64,000 nt of DNA from Cordia subcordata (taxonomy: Eukaryota > Streptophyta > Magnoliopsida > Boraginales > Cordiaceae), in assembly GCA_028554755.1 (NCBI GenBank), contig JAPTOF010000019.1, positions 4,784,001 through 4,848,000 of the forward strand. The letters run 5' to 3'. Both the position numbers and the translations under genes were made by a program. Shown here piece after piece: positions 12,028-22,268 of the stretch (its first letter is position 1; each line of letters begins with the position of its first letter). The notes beneath the pieces were generated by a model. That model ran no database searches. It was not told the origin of the DNA and was given only the letters and a program-made list of their open reading frames with translations.

Positions 12028-12234
12028 TTATGCATCCATATGAATATTGAGGATCACAAGCAAAAGAATAAGCAGCAAACCATAGAGAACGGTGTGGAAA
12101 AATATGGAGACAGCACTAGTCTTCATGTTCATGAAGTCAACTCCTCGCTCCTTTGCTGGCATCTGAAAGAGTAATCCTGGTGATAGAAATGCAAAGAGTG
12201 CTGTTGCTATAATTGGAGCAGCCCAATCAGTCAT
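12028..12234 (-). CDS. DUF3339 small membrane protein, copy 2 (divergent)
   Basis: A 68-residue, intronless DUF3339 family protein and the most divergent of the five. The usual DWGPV is MTDWAAPIIATALFAFL. The SPGLLFQMPAKER block and MNMKTSAVSIFFHT are kept, and the C-terminus is NIHMDA instead of the HIYTG type. Two hydrophobic segments are present. The ORF is open for another 32 codons upstream, but those residues have no family counterpart, so I start at the methionine of MTDWAAP. An AT-rich TATA-like motif (TATATA on the minus strand) lies near 12374-12381. It converges on copy 1 and diverges from copy 3. Function unknown; the altered N-terminus may mean a changed role or relaxed constraint. 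Confidence 0.85.
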   Translation of the reverse strand: MTDWAAPIIATALFAFLSPGLLFQMPAKERGVDFMNMKTSAVSIFFHTVLYGLLLILLLVILNIHMDA

Positions 12235-12544
12235 TCTAAAAGCCTTCACAAAAATTGATTCAACTTGTTGAAATTCTTGATGCTTAGCCTTTCCAAAGGA
12301 GAACTCAAAGAGAGCAAGAGAAACTAACAAGTGGTTACAAAAATAAAGCTGTTAATATAGAGCGTTAGTTTGCATATATAATTTGACTGTTAGAATACAT
12401 GGCCCTTTGTGAGTGTAAAATAATTGAAATCAGCTTTTTTCAACATTTTGATCCCAATTCTTAATTGATTGGTTGGATTAAACACATGGACAGAAGTCAG
12501 TGGGGCTACATATGGTGCATGCTCGCATTATGGGGCTACATTAT

Positions 12545-12686
12545 GACTTGTTTGGATTGATTAAACTGTAAAAAAAAGTTTAAGTGTAGGTTTTTTAAAA
12601 GTTAAAATTTTCGTTTTTTTAAAGAAATTGTCTTTTTCAAATGTTGTTAAAAAATATTTTTAGAAAAAATAATCAAAACATATCCT
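12545..12686. mobile_element. MITE family 1 copy (degenerate)
   Basis: The left end GACTTGTTTGGATTGATTAA and the right end AATAATCAAAACATATCC are inverted relatives of the ends of the better copies at 20484 and 63491. The centre is A- and T-rich. No target duplication was recognised. Confidence 0.4.
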
Positions 12687-13796
12687 ACATGTGTGTTAAA
12701 CATAGGCCTTTTTTTAGTATTTTAAATGAGCGAGCATGAAATTAGAACTCATGATCTAAGTTTACTTACCATGTTGAATTACTAATTCACCATTACCTGC
12801 TGCTCCTACATAATCATACAAATTCCACTTCACAACACTGGTCCACAATAGTCCCCTCGGCACGCTCAATAATAAGAGTTGATATATTGAAGCGGTACAG
12901 AAATATTCTATCCCAATTTTTTATTTTGAATTGAATATTCGAATTTATTTGATGGTTGAGTTATAAAATTGGTCTTTTAATTTGAAAGTTATCACAAAAG
13001 ATGAATTCCATTTTTTTTTTTTTTTTTAAAGTTGGTCCACTATGCCGAAAATTTTGCTTGCAACTAAAACGTTATTATATTACCGGACAACAACTACTCC
13101 ATAATCTCGCCAGAAGTCGGTAGGCTTGTGTATTCTTATTCATTTGTGGATTGGATTTTACTGGAAACCACAGTCCTCTATCGCATTTAAAGATAGATTT
13201 TTTAGTTGTTATAGCATCAGTTCAGAGTGGGGAAAAAAAAAAAAAAAATCGAGATAAGGTTGCACCACCAATTATTCTAACGTATTACACAAGCACATCC
13301 GTCCTATGATTATTGCCTTTATGACCTCATGTCGACATCTTCAATTGATGACCCTTCTGAAAAACGTATGTACTCTTGCAACTAGTCAAAAAATTGAGAT
13401 GAAAAAATAGAAGTTTATAATATAGATATAATCTCGTGTAGTGATACCATGTCAACTGTTTCTTGAACTTTTTTATATTTTAAAGAATTTTTCTGGTTAT
13501 GAATTTTGCAATTAAAATGAACTGAAAAATATTTCTTAATGAAATTGACCAATCTTTTTAATTATCTAAAATTGTACAAAACATGAGACAACGAAAACAC
13601 GAAGAGGGTGCTCAGTCATGCTTATAAACCCTCAAACTGAAAAACTCCTCGCTAATTTTTGTTTTTAATTTTATTTTAAATATTTATAAACACCTAAGTA
13701 AAACACTGCAACCGCGAAAGTTAATGCTTATGCTTTTAGTTACCACCTCACATTCCTTTTTCTATTCTGAAGTGACAACCATAAACTGTGAAATGG

Positions 13797-13849
13797 AAAG
13801 CGACCCCTTTTGGGGGGAACATGCTACACAGGGGTGAGGGGGTCGCTTT
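13797..13849. other. GC-rich hairpin followed by T run
   Basis: A perfect 11-bp stem (AAAGCGACCCC at 13797-13807 with GGGGTCGCTTT at 13839-13849) closes a 31-nt loop and is followed by a T run. It stands out in AT-rich surroundings. No gene was recognised; it may be a transposon remnant or an untranslated RNA structure. Confidence 0.5.
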
Positions 13850-14973
13850 TTTTTTTGAGGTTTTCTTGTCTGATCTTGAGCATTATTATCTCTTGATGGT
13901 GATTTAAGTGCGTGATACATTCATTCTTTTTTGGTCGTGCGGGACATCCATTCACTTTCAAAGCCTAACTCACCATTTCACCTTTTTTTTTTTTTTTGTA
14001 TTTAAAGATTTTGATTCATTTTTTCTATTATTTAAGGACCTTTTCTTTTCAATTTTGTCTCAACAACTCTTTCACTATTAGCCAAACGTTTATGTTAAGA
14101 ATTTTTTATGTCAATTCTACTCCAGTAGGTTTCTTATTTTAGAATATTCCCATTTTTATAATTGTGTAATAACAGAAATTCATTATATTTTCAAAAGGTT
14201 AAAGACAAATTTGGCCCTAAATTTTCTCTTGTTTCTGGAATAAGCACATAAGCTTTTAAGATTCAAAAAAGAAAAAGAAAGAAGCCCCTTCAAGTTGAGA
14301 CAAATTCTATTTTCTTGACAGATCATTTAGCACAGCCATGTGGGACGCACATGACTCGTTTTCCGCATAATAAACTTTGGGGTTTAATTAAAATTTTTTT
14401 TGTTATTATAATTATATCAATATTTTATAATGATATAAACTTATTCATAAGTATTTTGAGTCAAGTAGGGGGCAAAGGAATAACGCAAGTGATTGAAATT
14501 ATTTACTAATAAGAGTGATGAGTTAATTTGAATCTCATAAGGAATGAGAGTTGAATTAGAAATTAGGCATTTATTTTTTAGCAAAATAAAATAATCAATA
14601 ACTCGTGAAGTCCACGATGTTAATTTACAATATATAGAAATGTTTTTTACTTAACTTTTTTCGCGTATGAAGATTAGTGGCACTTTGCTCCCTAATTTTT
14701 TATTAATAATGATTTAACTCTGTTGAATGTGACCAAAACCATTAGTTAATATCATTACTTATATTTCAAACTTGCTCGAAACATTTGCTGTGTACAAAGA
14801 TAAATCCTTGTTAACTAATATTTGCTTACTGGTCAAACTGATAATATTTTATAAAATAATATTAAAAAATACAATTGTACAAAAATATATAAAAATAATA
14901 ACAGATGTTAAATGGAAAAAATCGCAAATAAATAATTGGGAAAAAAAAATACAAGGACCGAGGTTCCCATTAA

Positions 14974-15394
14974 GAGCCCGTTGGCTTTGCTTACTTTTAA
15001 GTGCTTATAAGCACGTGCTGCTTATAAGTAAAAAATTATTTTTAAACTAGTGAAAAATAAACAGAAATGAGTTTAGATATTATGTGTTTATAAGTTACTG
15101 ACATGTTTAGCAAATAAGCCCTTATAAATAATAATAGTAGTTAAAAAAATTAAAAAGAACATATAATTAATTAATGTGATAAAAATTATTTAATTTGTAA
15201 GGATAAATATGTCTTTTTGTTAAGTTTGACTAATTGACTTACAAGTACAAAAGTTTTAAGTAACTCCAACTTACTTTTTTTACCTACTTCTGAGCAAGTT
15301 TATTCAACTTATAAACAGCTTTACCAACCATGTAAATTTTTATTTTTGGTTTATAAGCTAGTTTGACCGGCTAATAAGCAAAGCCAACGGGCTC
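14974..15394. mobile_element. Tourist-like MITE, long form, with TAA target duplication
   Basis: The ends are perfect 20-bp inverted repeats (GAGCCCGTTGGCTTTGCTTA) and the element is flanked by TAA on both sides (14971-14973 and 15395-15397). That is the 3-bp duplication typical of PIF/Harbinger-type (Tourist) elements. Length 421 bp, with no transposase ORF. It lies just upstream of DUF3339 copy 3, and its right part contains TTTATAAGC motifs that could act as a TATA box for that gene. Confidence 0.85.
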
Positions 15395-15544
15395 TAAAAC
15401 GCGCTCTCCCCTCGTGCTTACAAAGTGATTCCACAATCCAAAGCTTTCCCCATCTTCTAAAGCAAACCAAAACCGACTCTCCATTTTGCTCATCACGTGA
15501 ACTTCCACTCTTCTCTCTCAAGCGAAAGGTGTAAAGGAGCTGCA

Positions 15545-15754
15545 ATGGCGGATTGGGGCCCAGTGCTGATAGGAGTTATACTCTTCATTCTGCTGCAACC
15601 TGGACTGCTGTTTCAGCTTCCAGGTAACAACCGACCGCTGGAGTTTGGAGGCATGAAGACAAACGGCAAAGCCATTGCTGTTCACACCCTCATCTTCTTC
15701 ACTGTCTACGCGATCCTCATCCTAGCCGTTCATGTTCACATCTACACCGGCTGA
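15545..15754 (+). CDS. DUF3339 small membrane protein, copy 3
   Basis: A 69-residue, intronless DUF3339 protein: MADWGPVLIGVILFILLQ, PGLLFQLPGNNR, EFGGMKTNGKAIAVHT and C-terminal HVHIYTG. Two hydrophobic segments suggest two membrane passes around a polar loop. An in-frame extension to 15497 exists, but the family N-terminus MADWGP starts here, with GCAATGGCG context. It differs from its neighbours in the loop (GGMKTNGKAIAV rather than GNLQTSGVSILV). The core promoter lies in or next to the MITE that ends 150 bp upstream. Function unknown. Confidence 0.93.
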   Translation: MADWGPVLIGVILFILLQPGLLFQLPGNNRPLEFGGMKTNGKAIAVHTLIFFTVYAILILAVHVHIYTG

Positions 15755-17313
15755 TCCGGTCACCTTTTCTGCTCGAGATCTACTTGTACTGTTTTTGGCT
15801 GATAGTCTTTCAAGTTGTACTTTGTAAGCTCACTTCATCATCTCTCTGTTAATTAATTCAACCATTTCATAGCCTAAACAATCATCATTGTTTATTTTCT
15901 TGTTTTTATTTTTTTTATCTACTGTTTGTGATATTCGAGACATTTTTGGTGTTCTTCTTATAATGATTGTGATTAATAATTGGGCTTCGAATACGTTGTT
16001 GTTCTTGGTCAGATTCGAATATGTTGTTGATAATTTGAATTAATTATTTTGAATCTAATGATGAATTGATTGATATTTGAGTTTTATAGTGGCGAATCTT
16101 GCTTGTCGAAGCAAGACCTAAGGGTCAATTATTGGTGTTTCTTGTGTATATTATAAACCTTGATTTCATATGTGTAATATTAAATGCTACAATATAATTT
16201 CTTATTCAACAGTTGATACAATATAATTTCTTATTCGTCGTTGATTCTATAAGATATTAGCAAATTTTATAACATAAGTTTTATGTTATTTTTATCAAAG
16301 TACAGTGAATAAAACACATTTTACCAAACAAAAAAGGAAAGAAAAAACCTATCAGTAGATCAATATTGATTGTGCATTTCTACTCGTCCAACGTTAATGG
16401 TTTTGAACGCGGATAAAATTTGGATGACATTAGGTTGCTTATGATGCGTGTTAGGGTTGACGATTCGAGTACTTTTTTTTTTTTTTTTTTTCCTGGTATG
16501 GAAAGAAACCAGTCTGTGACCAGTTTATCTCCTTCTCTTCGCATTCTTGTAATTTCCCTCTCTCACTTTCTCTGATCTCCTAGTTCAAACACCATTTTAC
16601 TGGTTAGGGATAAGAAATGGGGATCAGTTAATTTATCTTCATTCAGACGTTAACTTTAAACCAGGTGCAGATACCTTAAAGGAACGTGTGAATATAGCGA
16701 GATCAAATGTAAACCATGTCAACTAAGCATTCGCTAAAAAGGGAATAGTAAAATCAGTAGACAGAACATCAGATGACAGAGGTAGTTTGAACCGTGGCCT
16801 TGTTTAAAATTGTTAAGGACAGATGTATAACGTTATAAAAGTAAAATTAAATATATAATAGCATTACAAGAGAAAAATTGCCAATTAATTCATGTATTCG
16901 ATAGACTAACAATGGCGACAGAGTTCAAGACAACCACCAAAAATAAGATAAAGAATCTAACGTGGAACGATTTACCTCCCGCCTGGTTAAGGGGCCTCTG
17001 GCCAGGTGGGAAAGGGGTTCTCCTTTGGTTAACCCTTTTAAAAAAAAAGAATCTAACGTGGAAATGACTAGATCAAATTGGGATCTTTTCAAAGTCAACT
17101 TAGCTAGCTAATTATACATTTCCAAAGACACTCTGGAGAAGAGCAGTTCAGAAAGCTGCTCAAGTAACTTTCTAACCTTGAAATCAAGATCAGTACCGGG
17201 AGACAAAATCAGAAGGAAGGAAAAAAAAAATAAGAAAAGGAAAAATACGTATAAAAAATGATGGGGGCAAAAAGTGACGACAACACAAGGAGAAAAATTA
17301 CAAGATGCTATAA
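15755..17313. other. Between DUF3339 copies 3 and 4
   Basis: No gene seen. AT-rich 3' flanks of two converging genes, with a T20 run near 16470-16490 and a small retroposed insert with long direct repeats at 16950-17063. The antisense-looking ORF at 17108-17317 is unsupported. Confidence 0.6.
16950..17063. mobile_element. Short retroposed insert with 18-bp target duplication
   Basis: The 18-bp direct repeat AAAGAATCTAACGTGGAA stands at 16950-16967 and again at 17046-17063. Between them is a GC-rich 70-bp body containing GCCTGGTTAAGGGGCC and CTCCTTTGGTTAACCC, ending in an A run immediately before the second repeat. Body, poly-A and long perfect target duplication are the signature of LINE-mediated retroposition, so this is a SINE or a 5'-truncated retroelement end. 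The family was not identified. Confidence 0.8.
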
Positions 17314-17526
17314 TCAAACAGTACGAATGTGAATACCAATGGCAACAATGAGAATGGTGTATATACAGAAGTACAAAACCGCATGAACGAGGATAGAAAT
17401 GCCACTAGTGTACAAGTTGCCAAACTCTATCACCCTTGTCCTTGCTGGAAGCTGGAATAGCAACCCTGGTGACAAGAGTATGAACATCACCACAGCAACC
17501 ACCACTGGCCCCCAATCAGTCCCCAT
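17314..17526 (-). CDS. DUF3339 small membrane protein, copy 4
   Basis: A 70-residue, intronless DUF3339 protein: MGTDWGPVVVAVVMFILLS, PGLLFQLPARTR, EFGNLYTSGISILVHAVLYF and C-terminal GIHIRTV, which lacks the common YTG end. Two hydrophobic segments. The start is the methionine directly before the DWGPV block. Upstream on the minus strand the leader contains a (GA)30 tract, 54-114 nt before the ATG, and a TATATA motif near 17791-17796. It is divergent from copy 5 and convergent with copy 3. Function unknown. Confidence 0.93.
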   Translation of the reverse strand: MGTDWGPVVVAVVMFILLSPGLLFQLPARTRVIEFGNLYTSGISILVHAVLYFCIYTILIVAIGIHIRTV

Positions 17527-17576
17527 TCTTCTTCAACCTTAATGTCTCCTTCTCTTTTAACTCGACGATCACTAAT

Positions 17577-17580
<4 letters not shown>

Positions 17581-17640
<60 letters not shown>
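17581..17640. repeat. (CT)30 microsatellite in DUF3339 copy 4 leader
   Basis: Sixty bases of uninterrupted CT dinucleotide. On the sense strand of copy 4 this is (GA)30 in the presumed 5' leader or core promoter, followed outward by a short (GT)n-like stretch. GA/CT tracts are common in plant 5' leaders and bind GAGA-type BBR/BPC factors. Confidence 0.95.
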
Positions 17641-17645
<5 letters not shown>

Positions 17646-18619
17646 GTGTGTGTGTAGTTTTGAGAATGGTTTCTTGCAAAAATATATGTAGGGGATGGGA
17701 AAGTATAGAGGCAAGCTTCTTGGTAAAGAAGCAGTGGAAAATGCTAAACTTGAGGTGGAAGAAGAAAGGAGGGTTTAGAAGAGAGGAAAGGTATATATGT
17801 TTATGCTAGGGGGGGAATTTGCTTTATGGAATTTGATGGAGATAGAACTTTTTTTTGATTCATTTACTTCTTCAAATTTCCAAATAAGTGGACGTGTTTA
17901 ATACGAGGGATTTTTAAAAGCAGGGATATTTAGCAATTAGCATGGGGTAAGAAAAAGTTGGGAGAATTTGGAGGCTGTGGCATTTGGAGAAAAAGGGGAT
18001 TGATCATGCGGGAAGAAATCCAACATTATTGCAATTTGTTAAGGCCTGGCTGATAGGTAAATCCACTTCTGGATATGTCGGCTAATTATCTTATTGCATC
18101 TTGGAGTATAATAATGGAAATACTTTACAATCTGAGGTGAATGTCAAGTATAAAAGTATTAAAATATTTAGTGATCATATTTAGGTATGAATTTCTTTTA
18201 TCATAAAAAATAAAAGATATATTCCACGAAATGTAGGGAACAAAAAGCATTTTATCTTTGTGTTTTTCAAATATTCAAATTACTCTCATATTTTAAAAGT
18301 TAAAAAAAAAAAAGTACAATTTAGCTTTAATAATGCTAAAATTAATCTCCAAAATGTCCTCAAGGAGTTACGTGAAGCAAACATCATTGGTGAAGCCTTT
18401 CAGGAGACTAACTTGAACCCCTCTAGATAATTCAAGAGCTTAATGCACCAATTATTTTTTCGTTCTGTGCACATGTTGAAAATCATACGCGAAGTGATAT
18501 GCTTTTGGATGTCATATATCAAGGACTGCACAGGGGCCCAAGAAGCCATAAAGACGGGATACCCTTGGGCTCTCCTTAAGATGTCTGGGCTACATGCATC
18601 GTCCAAATTCAGCCCAGCC

Positions 18620-18625
18620 CACGTG
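18620..18625. promoter_or_regulatory. G-box CACGTG upstream of DUF3339 copy 5
   Basis: CCCACGTGTC contains a G-box/ABRE core 265 bp before the copy 5 ATG. Such motifs bind bZIP and bHLH factors. Presence is certain; use is inferred. Confidence 0.4.
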
Positions 18626-18890
18626 TCAAACTGCGGCTTGGAGGAAGAAAAACACGAACTATTTCACCATCAGCCGGCTTCCTATATATCATCGAGGATA
18701 TCTATCTAGCTTAGAACAAAGGTGACATATATATATATATATATATGTATTTGTCTATACGGCATTGTGTCGTGTTGGCTATATACATATACGTATATTT
18801 TTCATATATACCCTTAACTCTTCATATTATATAGTTGTTTGAGAACAAAAGAGCCAGGCTTTGATTATCATCTGTTTGGGGAGGTTAATA

Positions 18891-19100
18891 ATGGCAGATT
18901 GGGGACCAGTGGTGGTAGCGATGGTGCTATTCGTGTTGTTGACGCCGGGACTCCTATTCCAGCTGCCGGGAAAGAGCCGGCCCATTGAGTTTGTGAACAT
19001 GCAGACTAGCGGAATCTCCATCTTCATCCACACCATCCTCTTCTTCGGCCTCATCACTATTTTCCTCATTGCCATCGGCATCCACATCACCACCGGATAA
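18891..19100 (+). CDS. DUF3339 small membrane protein, copy 5
   Basis: A 69-residue, intronless DUF3339 protein: MADWGPVVVAMVLFVLLT, PGLLFQLPGKSR, EFVNMQTSGISIFIHTILFF and C-terminal IGIHITTG. Two hydrophobic segments flank a polar loop. An upstream in-frame methionine (18861) was rejected because the family N-terminus MADWGPV starts here, with AATAATGGCA context. It closes the cluster of five. Its upstream region, shared with divergent copy 4, has a G-box and TATATA motifs. Function unknown. Confidence 0.93.
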   Translation: MADWGPVVVAMVLFVLLTPGLLFQLPGKSRPIEFVNMQTSGISIFIHTILFFGLITIFLIAIGIHITTG

Positions 19101-20227
19101 TATAAATTTTGATCACCCCCCACCTTCAACTCAGCTTCTTCTTGTAGCTCCCCCTCTCCCTGGTTATTTTTACTTGCATTTATAATTTATATTCAAGCTC
19201 AAGAAGACAAGAAGAGGGTTAAAATGCCTAGCTATATACACTACGGGAATGTATCATTGTTTCTGTCTTATTGTTTTCTTGTTCTTCAGTTTATATGTAG
19301 TGATTTTTGTGTTATCAGCATCGCCTCATCTCGCAGCTTCTGATGGATTTTCATGATGATATTATTTATTTTAAATGTAACGCATTCAAAATTAATCTAG
19401 TGCAAGAACCTTTTGAGAAGTTGTTTTTCTTCCAATTAATCACAATGGAGATATCATCATTGACGGAAAACACACGCACACGTTCTATCTGCTGTGAAGC
19501 AACCAAAAATTATCTAATAAATATAACAAATAATCCATATTTAATTTGAAAAACAAGTCAAGTGCAACAAGAAGAAAGATGGTAGTATGTAAAGTATACA
19601 ATATATATATAGCTATAAAGCGTGAAGTATGATGTGATATAAGCTTGGAGAAAATTTTCAATTCTTTTATCCTTCGCTAGGAGCATCCACACACACTAAG
19701 TTGGCCAGCTAGTTAAAGGCATCAAAGACAGGCCAATTCGCATAGTAATTTGCTTCCTGTTATCCATGAACAATGCAAAAGGAGGAACTTTTTCGGAAGA
19801 ATACTAATTGTCGTTATTACCAAGCCCAAGACATGTAATTGGGCTCTAAAAACTGGATAATCCATCTCCAGCCCATTTTGAGATTGGAGATGTATCACCA
19901 CTTTTTATGTGGAGCACCAGCAGATGTTTACACCTCTGGAATCAACTTATTTGTTGAAATTTAGAGCTTGTTTGGCTCTGCTTATTTTGCGGCTTATAAG
20001 CTCTTAGCAAAAAGCACTCCTCACATGTTTTTGACTTTGTAGCTTATAGGCCCCAAATAAGCTTAGCCAAATAGGCTGCTAGTAAGTTCAATGAAAACGA
20101 AGTTTGGGTTTTCGCAGCAGCGGCGGATTCTGGGACAATATCCAAGATAATATTTATAAATTCTTGAATCAGTTGAAGTAGAGAAAACTCGTTTACAGAA
20201 GGAAAATCAAATGAGTTTTCCCTGATT
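19101..20227. other. Intergenic, no gene seen
   Basis: Presumed 3' UTR of DUF3339 copy 5, then AT-rich DNA, with a Tourist-like MITE at 19965-20077 shortly before the tRNA-Ala gene. Confidence 0.6.
19965..20077. mobile_element. Tourist-like MITE, short form
   Basis: Left end GAGCTTGTTTGGCTCTGCTT; right end, reversed, GCAGCCTATTTGGCTAAGCTT. Internal GCTTATAAG and CTCACATGTTTTTGAC match the copies at 11048 (opposite orientation) and 59955. Confidence 0.65.
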
Positions 20228-20300
20228 GGGGATGTAGCTCAAATGGTAGAGCGTTCGCTTTGCATGCGAGAGGCACGGGGTTCGATCCCCCGCATCTCCA
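20228..20300 (+). tRNA. tRNA-Ala (anticodon UGC)
   Basis: 73 nt, intronless. The acceptor stem GGGGATG/CATCTCC pairs fully (one G-T) with discriminator A. D arm GCTCAAATGGTAGAGC, anticodon loop TTTGCAT with anticodon TGC, and T arm CGGGG-TTCGATC-CCCCG are all intact. Internal A and B boxes are canonical and a T-rich terminator follows at once. Looks functional. Confidence 0.97.
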
Positions 20301-22268
20301 TTTTTCTTTATTTTGGTCTTGGTTTTATGCATGCTTACGTGCTAAAGGAGACTAGGAATTTGTTTTGGTCTTGGTCATGCACGCTTATCTGCTAAAGGAA
20401 ACTAGGAATACACAATTGAATTCTAGGACAAGAGATTATTCGTTTCAAATGATGATTTTTTCTGGCTTCAAATGAAAGACTATGGGCCTATTTGGATTGG
20501 TTTTTTAAAAAAAAAAAAAAATTTTTTTTCTTAAAAAAAAAAAAAAAAAAATTTCTTAAAAAAATTACATTAAATTTGTAATAAATATTTGATTTAGTTT
20601 TCAAAAAAGCTGAAACTCTAAAAAAAGCTCAAATATAGAGAAGCCAGAATTTTCAACTTATAAAAAAAGTTATTTTTCAAAAGTTGTTAAAAAATCGCTT
20701 TTTAAAAAAATCAATCCAAGCAGGCCATATATATATATGGAGGTCACTAATCATTTCTTGACTTGATAGCTCTTCTCCTACATCTTGGCCGTATATTCAA
20801 AGAGAGTATCAATTCTGTTTGCTATAATTTAATGGATAAAAGAACAAACGACCCCTTTATTCCACTTCCCTTTCAGCTTGCATACATATATAGCTTTTCA
20901 TTTATGCTATTTAATCCAAGTATTACTGTTGTGGATTGTCCAAAATCACAAAGAAGTTTGATACATGTCCGCTAAGGCATATTTGGTTTAAGGCTAAATA
21001 TTTTAAATAATTTTGTATTCTGGAAAACTTCTTTGTTTTGGACACTTATTCCTCTTTGTACTTATCATTTATTATTGTTAAGTTTTTTAATTAACTTGCA
21101 TTTTAGGAAATTTAAAGTTATTCCTTCTAATTAGCATGCGAGAGTGACATTTTTAAATCTATGACTAGGCAAAGGGGCATCACAAGTAAAATTAATGGTA
21201 TTTATTTGGTAATCTATACGTTCTACATGCATGTATGGCGGCATGGCCAGGTCCAAATTTTTCGTTTAGTGGAGCTAGACCACACAATTCAGAAAGCAAA
21301 TATGAATAAAGACTTTTGTTCTATGAGGAGAAAATGATTAACTTTTTAGATTAACAATTTCTTAAAATAATCATTATATTAATTAAAACAGATTCCATAA
21401 TCAATGAGAGTTACAACCCTGATTCCCCATTGTCTATATCCGAATGAACAGGGAGGGCTATGAGATAATATCTTTTATAAATTGTTAGAATATACATTTC
21501 TCCCACGTATAAAAATTTTTATACTACTCCTCATATTGATCAATTAATTTTTATGATAGTTACTTAGTGATTCTTAACATGATACTAGAGTTGGGTCAAT
21601 TTTGCCCTAGTTTCTTATGTCGTACATGTGTTACCATCTCTAGCATCCTGCTGCTGCCATTTTCACAATGTGACCATTGTAATTGTCACACCTTACTAAT
21701 CATCAATTCATGGAATTCTATTCCATTTCAGTTCTCATTAGGTCACTACATGGACAGGTGTTGGAATATATATTACTCTTATATAGAAAAATCTCTTGAG
21801 TTACTCCTCAATTGATCAATTAATTTTTAATTACGATAGATAGAACCTCAGTAATTGTCAACCCAAATGAATCAAGATGCCGAGTGTAAATCCAGTAATA
21901 TTTTACCTGCTCAATCATATGCATTAGATATGTGTGTTTTAGAAGCTCCACAACAGTGATAATATGCATGGCTTTGTTGTTCAGGAACTGATATAACGTG
22001 CGAAGAATCTCATGCAAAAAACGGCGCGCGAGTATTATAGTGTCAAGATTTAACGAAGATGAACATTGGCCACGTTAAATTTACACATAATAGAACATAT
22101 ATATGGAGCACTTCCATGCATGCATCAACTTTAATTGATCCATCTTAACCTAATGGACAACGATGATATATTTAATTTGGCCTTTAATTTGGGTATTATA
22201 CATACTCCAACATTCGCCAATATAATTCATTCACAAACTAACTAAAATTATAAAAGTACCATAGCTAG
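20301..22268. other. Intergenic, no gene seen
   Basis: It contains a MITE family 1 copy (20484-20726) and AT-rich DNA. The ORFs at 20763-22017 have no recognisable domain. The last part is the 3' flank of the DUF761-like gene. Confidence 0.6.
20484..20726. mobile_element. MITE family 1 copy
   Basis: Terminal inverted repeats GGGCCTATTTGGATTGG (left) and CCAATCCAAGCAGGCC-like (right, as TCAATCCAAGCAGGCC) enclose an A/T-rich centre with internal AAAAAGTT/TTAAAAAA inverted segments. No coding capacity. Superfamily not resolved. Confidence 0.65.

Larger units (their letters stand above)
12235..15544. other. Between DUF3339 copies 2 and 3
   Basis: No gene seen. It holds a MITE-like repeat (12545-12686), a GC-rich hairpin (13797-13849), poly-T and poly-A runs, and a 421-bp Tourist-like element (14974-15394) ending 150 bp before the start of copy 3. 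Copies 2 and 3 diverge, so both promoters must lie in this 3.3 kb. Confidence 0.6.
17527..18890. other. Divergent promoter region of DUF3339 copies 4 and 5
   Basis: It holds the (CT)30 tract, TATATA-type boxes near 17791 and 18680, a G-box (CACGTG, 18620-18625) and an (AT)n run at about 18726-18746. No protein-coding gene seen; the two overlapping ORFs near 18400-18709 have no recognisable domain. Confidence 0.6.
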
